Origin: Theobroma cacao | Taxonomy: Eukaryota; Streptophyta; Magnoliopsida; Malvales; Malvaceae | Assembly: GCF_000208745.1 (NCBI RefSeq) | Contig: NC_030852.1 | Span: 35,044,167-35,108,166 of the forward strand | DNA: 64,000 nucleotides | Direction: 5' to 3' | Shown here: one piece after another, positions 22,797 through 34,446 of the stretch | How the letters are laid out: every line of letters begins with the position of its first letter | Position numbering within the stretch: position 1 is the stretch's first letter | Program-made: the position numbers and the translations under genes | Notes under the pieces: generated by a model | What the model was told of the DNA's origin: nothing | Seen by the model: the letters and a program-made list of their open reading frames with translations, nothing else | The model's database searches: none

Positions 22797-25299
22797 GAAG
22801 CCGGGCAGGGGAGGTCTAGGAAGGAGAAATATGATTGGTGAGTGAGGAGGGAGTGTCCTTTGGGCCAAAGTGTAATTCTCGAATAGTAAATTTGGCTTAA
22901 AGAAGAAGAGATGGGTCAAGGCGTCAATAGCACGAAATTGGGATACTGGAACTCCAGTTTTGTCAATTTGCAATTTGGAATTTAGCTTTGAATGTCATAA
23001 ACAGGGTCCCCCATTTCCCCCTGTGCAGGCCAAACTATGGGCAACAATCAGCAATCCTCAAGCATGATGCATTGCTTCTGCTTCTGCTCCTGACACTTTT
23101 CCCCTTCTTTTCTCTGTCGTTTGTTGGAAGTTCAGGTGAGATTCACAAGAAATTCATGGTCCGTGATTCATCATTGAAACAAGTTCATTCAAGTAAATAC
23201 TACAACTTCTGAATGAAGACTGAGAAGTGAGGAACCATATTCTTATCACACCACTAGGTCTTTTACCTTTGTAAACTCTTTTTTTTTTTTTTGTTTGATT
23301 GAGCTTAGTTCCACATTAAAAAAATAAAACAAAAATCAATTGAATAAACTATATTTCTTTCTTTCTTCAGCGTGATTTAAGGCCAAAAAAGGCAAAAAGG
23401 AGAATGCAATTGACAGCTTTAATGCTTGGTACTGTCTTGTACCTTACATGGAGCACATTAGCTCATGAAGAAAATTAGTGAAAAAAAAAATTTTAAACTA
23501 AAATTGGATCATCGAGTCAAGCAGAGACTTCGTGAAACTGGGCTTTGGCTTAGCTCATTGTGATGTTAACATTGCTACAGAGACCTGAAAAAGAGCAATT
23601 CCCGTTGGCTCTGACTCAGTCTTTGTAAAGTGACATGCTTTAACTTCAAATTATTTGTTCCGATCTTTAAATTAAATGGAAAACGCGTATTTTGGTTTTG
23701 AACTCTGCGAGTCAATGCCGTTCGTTTAGTTCCAAAACATCGTATCCGATGGTCCATGAACATCCCAATAATGTTCAAATCAATCTATTTTCCCTTTTTT
23801 CCTATTTGGAGGGTTAAAAAGAAAAGAAAAAACAAAGGCAAAGCTTTGCATCTATCTGGAATTTATTCATCAAAGTCAGAAATTTGACTCAAACCCCTCG
23901 AGCACGTCTGGTTTTTTACTGAGTTTCGACCGGCAAGTAGAAGTTAGAAGGATGGATTTTGATGGAGCTGTCATTGTTCACGCTTTCAGTTGGGTTTACT
24001 TTTACTCGGAGCTGTCATTTTTTTTTTTAATCAAAACAAGAGAGGAACTTTTTGGGCTTGGCCTGGACCATTGCAACGTGGACCTAGCCGAAATGTCAGT
24101 TTAAATGGACCTAAAAAAGTACTTCAGTTTGCTAGGGTACATACCTATTGTTAACTGTAATGCCTAAAAATTGGCAGGTATTTTTTTTTTTTGTGTTTGA
24201 AAATTTTCTTTTAGTGATTTATTAATTATGATATAAATTTTTGTTTATTTTGATGTTGAAAGTTAGTAATGGAATAGATAATGAATATTTGATTTAATGA
24301 TTAATATATGTATTTATTAAGTAAAAAACTAAATTGAAATCTTTTATTTTCTAAAATTAAAAAAAAATGAATGAATTTGTTGTCGCACTTCATGTATTTA
24401 GCTAGCAAAGATGCAATACATCAATTTACTGAATGATAGTTATAGTAATTAAGATCTATATTATTAATTCATACTGCTTAATTAGGATTTTAGGAAAAAA
24501 AATAAGAAATTAAATTCAGGAGGAGCTAAGTATGTTAAATTTTCCCTCTAATTCCATACTTATTTTTCACTTGTATCCAGAAACGAAAGTTTCCCATGTC
24601 TCCTAAGTTTATGAATAAAATATAACTAGTAATATAATAATTTTATTACAAGATTATGCTATCAAACGCTTTATTAGTATTACCTTTTAGGCATAATATT
24701 TCAAAAAAATGTAAATAAATCATTATCGTAATAATTAATTAATTATTAATAATTAAAATATTACTTATCATTTTATACCATGTAACATAGACACAACATA
24801 ATCACGTATCATAATGAACGATAATTTACCAAGTTGATAGGACATTAAAACATGATCATATATATTTTCACTATTCATGTCAACGTCATATATTTTTTTA
24901 AATAATATTTTAAAAAATTTATTACATCCAAAATAAAAATTCAATAATTTGATTTAACATAATAAAAATATTTAAGTTTATTTAAATTTTCTAATTATTT
25001 CAGAAACGTTTTAATGTATTATCTCAATTTTTTTTTTCAATTTAAACAACTAATCAGTTTTCTACCAGTATTTGATTGTTCTGTTGTTATTTGCACATTT
25101 CTCACATGTCTGCGGTGTCGTTTGGTTAATAACAGAGGTCAATTTTATTTTTTGCACTCTCTCCTGAAACATCGCCGCCTTCTCTTCTAGAAAACCGAAC
25201 TCTTTGAAAGCCGGTTTTTTTTTTTTTATTATGATTATTATTGAAAATCACCATCAAAGTTCTTGAGAAATTCCAAAGCAAAGAAATACGAAAAGAGAG
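22797..25299. other. 2.5-kb spacer, no supported gene
   Basis: Upstream region of the minus-strand gene followed by AT-rich DNA with a MITE-like block at 24700-25010. The open frames at 22988-23212 and 23575-23778 lack motifs. Confidence 0.6.
24700..25010. repeat. AT-rich MITE-like block
   Basis: Shares AATTAAAATATTACTTATCATTTTATA-type sequence (24752-24778 region) with the blocks at 8335-8812 and 33690-34085, and has AT-rich flanks of opposite polarity. Borders are approximate. Confidence 0.5.
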
Positions 25300-26427
25300 A
25301 TGGGCGCAGCGCAAGCGATGAGGAGAATCCCTCGCATCAAATTTCCCCAAAGACACCCCAATCCTTCCGGTCTTATTTTCTTCTCTTTACATATCCATGG
25401 ATTCCTTGATTATTGCCTCTTTGTCTTTTCTTTTATTTATGATTTGTAATGTATTGTTAAATCTCTTTTTCTTTTCCCCATCGACTTGATAGCTTTTACA
25501 TATACATGCTTAACGAAGGATTGAATTTTTAATCCGTAATCAAATCAAATTGTATTAAATCTGTTTGTTGATCAGGACATTGTAATGCACAATGGGTGTT
25601 GGCTAAAATAGTAAAATCAAAATCATAAATTTGCAGGTTCTGGATTGCAGCCTCAAGCTGGAACAAAACCCGGTGATGGTGATCTAACTTTCTTCTCTAG
25701 CTCTAAGGCTCCTACAACTGTTGGAGGGAAAGCTTCTCTTCAGCCTAAAAGAACACCTGTTTCCAATGAGGAAATTGAGGCTATTTTGGTTTGTAACAAC
25801 CCTCCTTTTCAGGCTGTTGTCTGGAATTTAATGTTTTCTATCTGATTTGTTAATGGTTTTTATTCTGCATTGGGCATTTAACGTTAACTGCATTATATGT
25901 ATATGTTATGATCACTAACCAAACTTATAAGAGAAAAAGATTGAATTGATAACTGTGAACCGGGTGGTTTGTTATTGAACTGTTCTAGTCTTGCATATTG
26001 TACAAGGTAGTTGTTGTAGCTATTCATGTTATCAAGCAGGACAATGAATCTAATGCGTATGAAATAAAGTTTTGTAATCTCTACTGCAGAAGTTTTTAAT
26101 TTATGCCAGTATACTTAGGCAAGAAGAAATGTTGGTATTGTTCTATGAGGTTTGGTGTTTCCTTGGGTTTGGTTATGAGAATGAATTGATAATGTGTGTT
26201 TCCTCATCTTTTATTCTATCAGCAGTTTGTAAAACTGCTTGTTTGATGTGTCCCTCTTTGTTCATTTTTTCTTTTGTGAGAAATGTTTCAGTCATGCTGA
26301 GTGCTTAAACCATTCTATTGAACATGTAATAATACTGGAAGAATGAATTTTTTTTTTTTGTTTTAGAATGTTAGATATTTATTGATATGTTTTGAGACAA
26401 TTTTGGCAGTTCGGTGGCTGTTTCTGA
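25300..26427 (+). CDS. 79-aa conserved small plant protein (At4g23885-like by position)
   Basis: Three exons, 25300-25369, 25637-25788 and 26410-26427, join in phase to 79 aa. The N-terminus is basic (MGAAQAMRRIPRIKFPQRHP) and amphipathic, a Gly/Ser/Thr-rich middle follows, then a conserved tail (PKRTPVSNEEIEAIL) finished by FGGCF from the last exon. That exon is only 18 bases: five codons and the stop. Its call rests on a clean TTGGCAG acceptor, the correct phase, and the match of EAIL+FGGCF to the LGGC-type ending I recall for this small family. The basic start could be a mitochondrial signal. The function is unknown to me. It lies next to ndhS, convergent with it, as I recall for the Arabidopsis neighbours. 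Confidence 0.72.
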
Positions 26428-26802
26428 TCATCTGATGGAGGTTCAACAAGGGAGGACAATTACATGGACTATGGACTTTTAATTTGCTCATTTCTTTTCC
26501 ATGTCTGATTATTGAAACTTTAATTTTCTAATGATATTGGTGTGTGGTAAGGAAAACAGAGAAAGGGACCACCATTTTCAGTGAATAAACACATAGAAAG
26601 GTTATTGAATTGAAGCCTTTTCTAATCCATATCTGTATATTTTACTTGTTAATGTCGATCTTTGATGTTAGAAGATTTGTGAATTTGTTGGTTTTTGATG
26701 TTTGATGTATCCATGGCATTGATTCCTATCTAAGCTTTAATAGTCTAAACTGCACAGAATGCATACCATTCATTCAAGAGATTGAGAAGTAAAACGGAAT
26801 CA
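26428..26802. other. convergent 3' region
   Basis: 375 bases between two stop codons of converging genes (small protein on plus, ndhS on minus). It should hold both 3' UTRs and poly(A) sites; nothing else is visible. Confidence 0.7.
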
Positions 26803-27498
26803 TCACTTTTGATCCTTCTCTAGCATAGCTTCAAGAACAGCAGACTTGGGATTCTTCATTGGGGGGCCCTTTTCTCTGCGTTCAAGCTCGTCAAGGCGAA
26901 ACGTGATCAGCCGGTCCCAGTTTCCTCCCTCAAAAAGGACCCCCGCCTTTCCATCAGTGATCCGCTGCACAATACCGCAGTACATGTAGAATGGGTTGTT
27001 AGGATTCTTAACAATTGCGATCATTCCAGGCATTAAAAGTGGCAATTCTGGTGGTTTTGGCTTCTTTGTGGCAGCAAGTCTAGCAATACTTACTGAATCT
27101 GAAACTGACTGCCTTGCTGGAGGTGGGTTTTCCTCAACGAACTTTTTCAATCCCTTTTCACCACCAGGAAACCCTCCAGTTAGCCCCATCAGCTCCTTTT
27201 CAAAAGCATCTTCTGGAACTGAGATTGCCGTGCTGCCAGACCTTTGTTCATCTTTTGTAGCAGGTGATGATGCCTCCTCTACGTTTCTCTTGAGCTCAAC
27301 TTCTAGGCCTTTTTCTCCATTGCAGAGTCCCCTACCTCCCAGGATTTCAAACAAATCAAACTTAGCACAAAAGGTCTTAGGCTGTTTGACAACTGGGAAA
27401 GCTGACTTGTGAGGACGATGGGAAATGGGGTTTTGTCCAAGGAATCGAGATCGCAGCAAAGAACCTTGAAGGCTGGGGAGAGTGATAGAAGAAGCCAT
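26803..27498 (-). CDS. ndhS: NAD(P)H dehydrogenase-like complex subunit S, chloroplastic (NdhS/CRR31)
   Basis: Single exon of 231 aa on the minus strand. Residues 1-45 are rich in Ser, Arg and Pro with few acids (MASSITLPSLQGSLLRSRFL), a chloroplast transit peptide. The middle is variable and carries EKELMGLTGGFPGGEKGLKK. Residues about 150-212 form the SH3-like fold (LLMPGMIAIVKNPNNPFYM, CGIVQRITDGKAGVLFEGGN, WDRLITFRLDELE). In Arabidopsis NdhS/CRR31 this fold gives the chloroplast NDH complex its high-affinity site for ferredoxin, the electron donor for cyclic electron flow around photosystem I. The protein docks on the stromal arm on the thylakoid surface. Family length is about 230-250 aa, so the gene is complete. 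Confidence 0.95.
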   Translation of the reverse strand: MASSITLPSLQGSLLRSRFLGQNPISHRPHKSAFPVVKQPKTFCAKFDLFEILGGRGLCNGEKGLEVELKRNVEEASSPATKDEQRSGSTAISVPEDAFEKELMGLTGGFPGGEKGLKKFVEENPPPARQSVSDSVSIARLAATKKPKPPELPLLMPGMIAIVKNPNNPFYMYCGIVQRITDGKAGVLFEGGNWDRLITFRLDELERREKGPPMKNPKSAVLEAMLEKDQK

Positions 27499-30132
27499 GC
27501 CTTTTCAGAAGCAGTCTAGTAGCGAGAGAGAGGAGAAAAGCCCTCCTCTTATCCTGACCACAATTGTTGAATTGGTGGTTGGTTTTATCCTTGATCTTCG
27601 ATTATTTGCCGCACAATTTACTATGACAAAGGATAGGATATCTGATTCACCAACATCCCCGCATTAAAAGACAGAAGGAAAATAAATTTACTGTTTACAA
27701 GGACAACAGTTAGTAGCATCATAAAATAGTGACTTGTCGGCCCTGTATATCACGCTGAAGTAGAGTATACTACACCTCTTTTGCTAAGTATCAGCAATAC
27801 ATGCGGTGGATGTGAAACAAATCGCATTAGTGTCGTACACCTCTCTCACGATGGACGAAATGAGAACTTAAAGGTCCACTGGTGGACCGAACCATCGTCA
27901 CAATTTGTTTGCTTTTACATCCTTACTTTGTCCAAATGAGCACTTGACCTTCTTTATCCCCTTATTCAAACAGTGATTGGGATAATTGAATGGCTAAAGA
28001 TTAAACAGTTCCACTCATTATGGCTTCATAGGAAAGCACAAGCTGCCTTTACGATGCTCATTGGACTGCATTTCTTTTAAGATTGCTGCTTAGAAGCCGA
28101 ATATTTGGTGATTAATTACTTAGTCCCCCAGGCTTAATTATCGTTAATTAACAATCATAGCTACCTTCAGCAACAAGCCAATATAGCACGACATCATCAT
28201 TGAAGCCGAATATTTGCATTTCATTCAATGTCCGAATTTAAGAAAAAAAGTTAAAAGTGAAAAATAAAAATTTATATAGTATTATAATTTTTTATATGTT
28301 CAAAGATAAAATTATTTCAAAAATATTATCACGTTAATAAATTAGTTAGAACCCTAATGATTGATTAATATTTTTTTTGAATAAAGTGTCTATTTTTTAA
28401 ATCAACAAAATCCTGTGTAATTTTCATCAAATATATATAAATATTTTATCTTTTTTTATTTTATAATAAAAAATGATAACACGAACCTCTTGCACCTTTT
28501 GAATGGAATTAAATGCATATTTTTCATAAAAATATGTTTCAAACAGGAATTTTTTTTTGTTATTTTGGAGATTAATATGGCTTTTTTAACTTGTTCAGAA
28601 CCATTTTAAGCAAGAAGATCGAAAGTTTTTGAAATTTCTTTTGTTTTTCTTAGGATTAAAGAGAGGACAATGATGATACATGGTAAAAAAATAAATAAAA
28701 GAAAAGGTACCATTATTAATTAATAAGTTAATACAAAATGTGGAATCCACTATGATAGAACAGATTCATAGTGATATATAAAAGATAAAAACAAATATAA
28801 TTAGGACATGACATCTGCATTATCGTAAACCTTTGCATATAAAACCATAAAGGGTTTTTTATTTCCCTGGGACAAAAGAAAGAAAAAAAAGAGCGAAGAA
28901 GGGGGGTATAATGGTCCTTTTGTATTAAGCAGTACGATCAAGAGAAACTACTCTACCGACCAGTCAGATGGTTATGTCTTTCAAGTTTGCCGAGGGTCAA
29001 AACACTTTCCGTGAACACAAGTTCCTCTCTCGTTAGCTTCCCGTCTTCTCCCTTGTCTAAAAGTCTCTTTCTACCGGTAAAAAAAAAAGGTGTCTCTTCA
29101 TCTTTTATTAGAATAAACTTTTTTTTTTAAATCAAATCATTATCTGTATCTTTCCAGCTTGTTCTTTTGTTCTGCTCGTGCGGCTTATACGAATTCAAGC
29201 GATCAAGCTTCAGTAAGCTCTGCTCCAACCTTGGTTATTTACTTTTTTTGATCGGATTTAGATTCATGGGATATTTGTTTTTATTGGGTTTCCCTTTTTG
29301 GGCAACTTTTTACTTGTTTTAGCTGTTGATCAAAGGGCATCGTTTGTTTTCTTTTTTTAATTTTATTTCTGATCGTTTCAGCTGTTAACTGTGGAGTTAA
29401 TTGATCAGCTTTTGGTAGGTATATGAAGAATACTCCAAATTCAATGGTTTCATGTTCCCAGTTTATGAAAACCTTGTCCCTGTTGCGTCTTAAGTTGGTT
29501 AATTAACATGGTAACTTTTAAGGGACTTTAACTCTATGTAGTGTGAGTGATGATTTATTTTTGTGATTTTTCAGGCTTCCTTATAGTACCGCTGCTGCAT
29601 AATTGGGTTTTATATTCCTTAAATGATGTGCATTTTTTATGTTTGGCTACCTTATTGTTTACCGGAGATGAGCTTCGATTTCTAGTTGTCAGCTAGTTGA
29701 CAAGCATGAACCAATCTCCACACTCCTACGTATACATATATTTTTATGTTATCATGTATATTCGGATCTCTTTGTTGCATACTTCTATACATTATGATAA
29801 ACCTGAAATCTTATGTATATCAATGCTCTAAAGTCATACAATTGCTTGTTCTTTTGAAAAAAACTGGAATCTGGTTTTACAAAATGATTGGCTTATCATT
29901 TGGCAAGCACTTGTGCAATTACTTAGGGGTTTAAGTTTTGATGCATCTGTTTTTATACCAATATTGTTCTGTCACATATTGCCTGGTGAATAAGCCAGCA
30001 ATGAAAGTACTTAATTTTTTTGTGCTTTCTTAAAACATATTATCGTAAGTTTGGTTATTATTATGAATACCATTTTCATTCTCCTTTTATTGGTCATAGG
30101 TTTGTACCTCTTCCTGTAGTGAGTAAAACTTT
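27499..30132. other. ndhS promoter, spacer, and 5' UTR/intron of the PH-domain gene
   Basis: From 27499 to about 29100 there is spacer shared by two divergent genes. It includes a 15-bp direct repeat (GAAGCCGAATATTTG at 28093-28107 and 28202-28216) and AT-rich DNA at 28240-28480. The PH-gene leader probably starts near 29000-29150, with a 5' UTR donor at 29213 (TTCA|GTAAGC) and an acceptor at 30102 or 30118 just before the ATG. No other gene is supported. Confidence 0.55.
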
Positions 30133-32618
30133 ATGGATGACAGTCTTGGGAAGATAAAGGTGATTCCAGATCATTTTCAAGTCTCAACTCCCAGTGCTGA
30201 CTCTCTTCAAATCAGAAGTTCACCTGTTTCACAGCCAAGTATTGATAATTCTTCAAGGTATTACTTTCTGAAGGTCAAAAAGAGAACAGATTAAGAATTT
30301 CGAGTTCATCATATCTCAATATTCTAGTTCTGCTCTAGGTTAGGTCCTGTAGCAGTTTATGGTCTGGTCGAAAATTGAGAAGTGCTGCATTAATGTTGAA
30401 TCTGTTCAGTTTACGTGGATTGCCATGGAGTTCTGGTGCTGGTCAGGAAAAGGTTCATTTAAGAGCCTATTTGAAGCTTCCCATTTGGTTTTATTGATAG
30501 CAACACATCCCTTGTCACAATAACTGTTTTTTTTTTTTCATTTGCAGGTTCAGTTGACTGCTGCAGAGTTGGAATCACTTAGATCAGAACTTGCGGATAT
30601 AGAAGAGAGAGAAGCTCACTTGAAAGCTCGGTAAGGGAGAGTTGAATCTGGACTTTTGAACCACGATGCATATTTTGGTTAACAGTGTTTGCATGTTTAT
30701 AATAATTTAGTGCAGTGGAAAGATAATGTTTGAAAGTTTGAGCCTTTAAAATTTGAAGCTTTAGTTAGAATGACAAAGAGAGAGTTATACTTGATTTCTA
30801 GAATTCTGATTTACTGTTTCCAGAACTGGAAGTTATGTGGAGTTTTCCTCCTAATGTCAGGGCCCAACTTGTAAATAATGGTTTCTGAACATTGGTGATT
30901 CTATCTTTACTTATGGGTTTTCCTGAGCTTCTATATACGCAATTCCTAGCTGCATTGACTGTAAGATTTAGTTTTAGACAAAATATTTCTGCATTTCTTT
31001 TATTGATGTTTCTGTTTTACACAGGTTGGAACATATTGATGAAATTTTGCGGTCAGCTCGTCTTACCGGCTATTTGTACATCCGAACGGTATGAATATGC
31101 CCATCATGCTATCTTCATATTTGTTTATGCTGCATCCTCTGTTCATGCACTCTTACTGTTCTGATTAATGATTTTCTTTCATATCTTCCATCCGCAGAGG
31201 TGGACTGCTTTACCTGGAGAACCTGCTCCTATTGATGATAACGATGTTGACGACTGGCTTCCTCGATTTGTTGTTCTTCATGGCCAATGTATATTCTTCT
31301 ATTTATTCTCCACAGGTAATTAACCTTTGTTGTGTTCTCTTTTTTTCTTCTTCTATTATTATTATCATTATTATCACAAATTGGACCCTGATTCTCTATG
31401 GTGCATGCTTCATGGTTGGTGTAAAATGGAAACGACATAAAAAATTCTGTCAGGAATGCAGGTGTTGATTTCAAATTCAGACGATCAAGCACTTTTAAAT
31501 TGTTCATCTTCTTTAATGAACGCATCATTAAGTTTCAACTTCAAGTGTTCTCTTTTTAGCTCAACTTGGTTAAGCATTAATTATACCTTACTAGTAACTG
31601 CTAGCAGCTAGCAATGAAGGATTCATGTAATTGGCTGGTTGAATTTTAACACAGTGTAGCCCGGTGTATTGTAAACATTACTTGCTGATCAACCTCTTAA
31701 TTTATACTATGCAGATTTGAGCCCTCAGGATTCAACCCTGCTCTCTGATATTGTTGAAGTAGGTTCTCTGCCCAGCTTTACAAGAGAAGATGAAGGGACG
31801 CAATATTCCTTTTATATTTTAACTCGTCAAGGACTGCGCTATGAGTGTTCACATGTTTCTAAAATACAGGTATACCTTGTGCATAACATGCATTTGTTAA
31901 TGGAGTATAAAATGTTTCCCTACTCATTTAGGTCAGTTTTTGTATATAGTTGAGCTGTTCCAAACTCATAAAATGGTTTTACTTCAATTTCATGTTATTT
32001 TGTGAAGTATGGAGCTGAACATGGGTAGGAATAAGGTTTCACATGGACTATATTTTGAGTTAGAGGCCGATTCTCCATTTTCTTATTTTCAGTTGAGGAA
32101 GATGAAACTAATTAATATTTGGAGGAAACTAGAACATGAATCTCCATGACAAATCTTTGGCAATTAAGCTAGCTAAAATAGTAAAATATGTGATATTTGA
32201 TTTTGATTAAATGCCATAAAGTGTTTTCATTTCTTTAGAATTCAATGTATGTTCATGCATGCATATAACATTCATCGATTGCCATTAGATTTAGATCATG
32301 TCTGTTCATAGCTAGACTCGTCAGTCTGATTCTCTTCTCATTATAGCATAGTTCATCGATGGTTGTCAAGATTGTGTGAGCACTTCAAAAATTGTTTTCA
32401 TTTGGTTTTATACATTTTAGAAAGGATCAAAGAAACCTTCGGAGCATAAGTGAATTTTGGACAACCTATCATAGAAGTTCACTATGTATCTATTTAAAAT
32501 TAATTTTATTTATTCTTTTGTCCTCTTTTCCTAGGTGGACACCTGGTTATCAGCGTTGCAGACAGACTGCAAGCTGGGTTCTGATCTCAAAGTTCCCAAT
32601 GGTTCAAGTGAAAAGTAA
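30133..32618 (+). CDS. PH-domain protein with N-terminal coiled coil
   Basis: Seven coding exons (30133-30257, 30353-30452, 30548-30630, 31025-31088, 31198-31315, 31715-31869, 32535-32618), all GT-AG, join to 242 aa. Residues 1-50 are Ser-rich and probably flexible. A basic patch follows (SLWSGRKLRSAALMLNLF). About 76-112 is a coiled coil (LTAAELESLRSELADIEERE). About 115-225 is a pleckstrin-homology domain: LTGYLYIRT and WLPRFVVLHGQCIFFYLF form the first strands, and VDTWLSALQTDC is the closing helix with its conserved Trp. PH domains bind phosphoinositides or proteins; no basic phosphoinositide signature is obvious in the first loop, which is acidic (DDNDVDDW), so protein binding is as likely. 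It lies 1.8 kb upstream of an NDPK gene on the same strand. Confidence 0.88.
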
Positions 32619-34332
32619 AATCATGTACAGATTTTTTTTAACAGTTGCTTGTATATAGATCAAATTAACTAACGATTCTTTTCTTCATGTACATATGATG
32701 GCGTTTTCAATGAATCAGCATGAGGAAGCTGTTAGATATTCAAAACTATTTCAAGCAGATGACTTAAAGCTTTATGGACTCTGCTTTTCCGAGGAGAGAA
32801 CAGTCCAGGTTCTTTTCTTGTAATGAAGCTCTTAATGCACAAACAAGAAAGAAACAAAGATCCAACAAAACTGGAGTATACATTAAAATATACCCCGCCT
32901 GTGAGTCTTTATTTCAGTACTTTATAAGCCACGTGAATCACAAAACATCATTGAGAAATGAGAACAAATGAATAGAAAACAGTTATCTTTCGGTCGGTCT
33001 GCATTTTGGGTTTTAAAAAACGAGAGACATCAGAGAAAACTATAATCTTTTGGGTTCCTCCCGACACTTTACTTTTGAAGCTTCATAGATTAAGGCAAGT
33101 GTTCCATCCATTTTTCCCTTGGGCTGAGAGTTAAAAGCCATGAGGCTTCGTGGTTGGGATTGGCAGGTGGGTAACATTATCGCCAGACCCAGTCCCCGCT
33201 AGGTAGTGAGCCAATTATTGACGAAAGGAAAAGCTTCCTCTTTGTTTTCCACTTTTCCAATGACAAACGTGCCGCAGATAAAAGAAGCTTCCCCCCCTAT
33301 TCAATGAGGCTTTGCTTTTGTAGTTATCTTTCTCCTTCTTCCTAGTTGGAAAGAAAGAAAGAGCAGAAGGGAAAAAAAAGTTGTAAAAAAAAAAAACAGA
33401 AAAAGAAAAGAAAAGAAAGAGAGAGGAACACGAGATCTGTTTTATCATTACACCTTTACAATTCATTTTACTTCTCTCTCACCCCCCGTCTCCACAAACA
33501 AAACAAGGAATATAGTCCATTCCATTCCTCGTTATACTTTTTATGTCTTTTTAGGGTAATTGAAGTAATCCTTCCATATTCTCTTATAGCTCCGTACGCA
33601 TCCGAGTTCAAGGCCCTTTTCTTGTAAGAAATCAGGTTTACCGTTGCACAATTATTTTGAATGTGTCTATACAATACAAGCTAATCATTTTTTTAAGCAT
33701 AATATATGAATTTTTTTAAAATTTATTAAACAAATTTATTTTTTTATTTTTTATTATATTCATATCAAATAGATATTTATAATTATCAATGAATTAATTA
33801 TCATTAATTAAAATATTATTTGTTATTTTATATTTATATGATATTAAAAGCTGAAAATGTTATATGATCATATTATAATGTTATATAATTATTTATTATA
33901 ATGTTATATCATTATTTATTATAACATATTAATATGTCACATGACATAAAATAATAAATAATATTTTAATTAATAATTATAAAAAAATTTAATTTAAAAT
34001 AAAATTATGATAATTTAATTAAATATATTAAAATTTATTTAATATTTTTTTATATTACAGAAAATTTTTTAAAATATTATGTTTTTTTTTTAAAATTGAA
34101 CATTTCGTAAATGTTTGCAACCGGGAAAGTTCGAAAGTCCAAAGTCCGAACATCAGCAGTTATATCATTTTGGCCGATCATTTCGTTTCGTACTAAAGTA
34201 CTTCATTTAGTTTTCCCACTGATTCGGGGCAGTGGGTGGCATTCATTGACCGAACCAAACCACTAACCGCGCACGAAAAAGTGAAGTGAGAACCAAATCA
34301 AATCTCACTCATGACTTAACTGATGGTCTGAC
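32619..34332. other. spacer between PH and NDPK genes
   Basis: 3' UTR of the PH gene, a purine-rich stretch (33340-33425), a MITE-like block at 33690-34085, then the NDPK promoter. The open frames at 32774-32971 and 33215-33674 are low complexity or lie in the UTR and are not called. Confidence 0.6.
33690..34085. repeat. imperfect palindrome, MITE-like, just upstream of NDPK
   Basis: Left arm TTAATTAAAATATTATTTGTTATTTTATA is mirrored by TAAAATAATAAATAATATTTTAATTAAT in the right arm (33795-33835 against 33950-33985), and the AT-rich outer arms also mirror. ATGTTATAT(A/C)ATTATTTATTATA is tandemly repeated in the centre (33878-33925). It is of the same family as the blocks at 8335 and 24700 and ends about 250 bases before the NDPK TATA box. 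Confidence 0.6.
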
Positions 34333-34340
34333 TATAAAAG
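34333..34340 (+). promoter_or_regulatory. TATA box of the NDPK gene
   Basis: TATAAAAG at 34333-34340, about 107 bases before the ATG at 34447. A CT-rich leader (CTCTCTCTCTGCTTCC) follows, typical of strongly expressed plant housekeeping genes. Confidence 0.7.
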
Positions 34341-34446
34341 GCCTTCCCCTTTCTTCCGCTCCTTATCTCTCTCTCTGCTTCCACTACTCAAAGCACACCT
34401 TAGCTCTCAGCGCTCTCTCTATACCCACAATCCAGGAAAACAAAAA

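Noticed and set aside
26996..27412. 138-codon frame opposite ndhS
   Set aside because: Shadow of the ndhS coding strand; the minus-strand protein is clearly NdhS.
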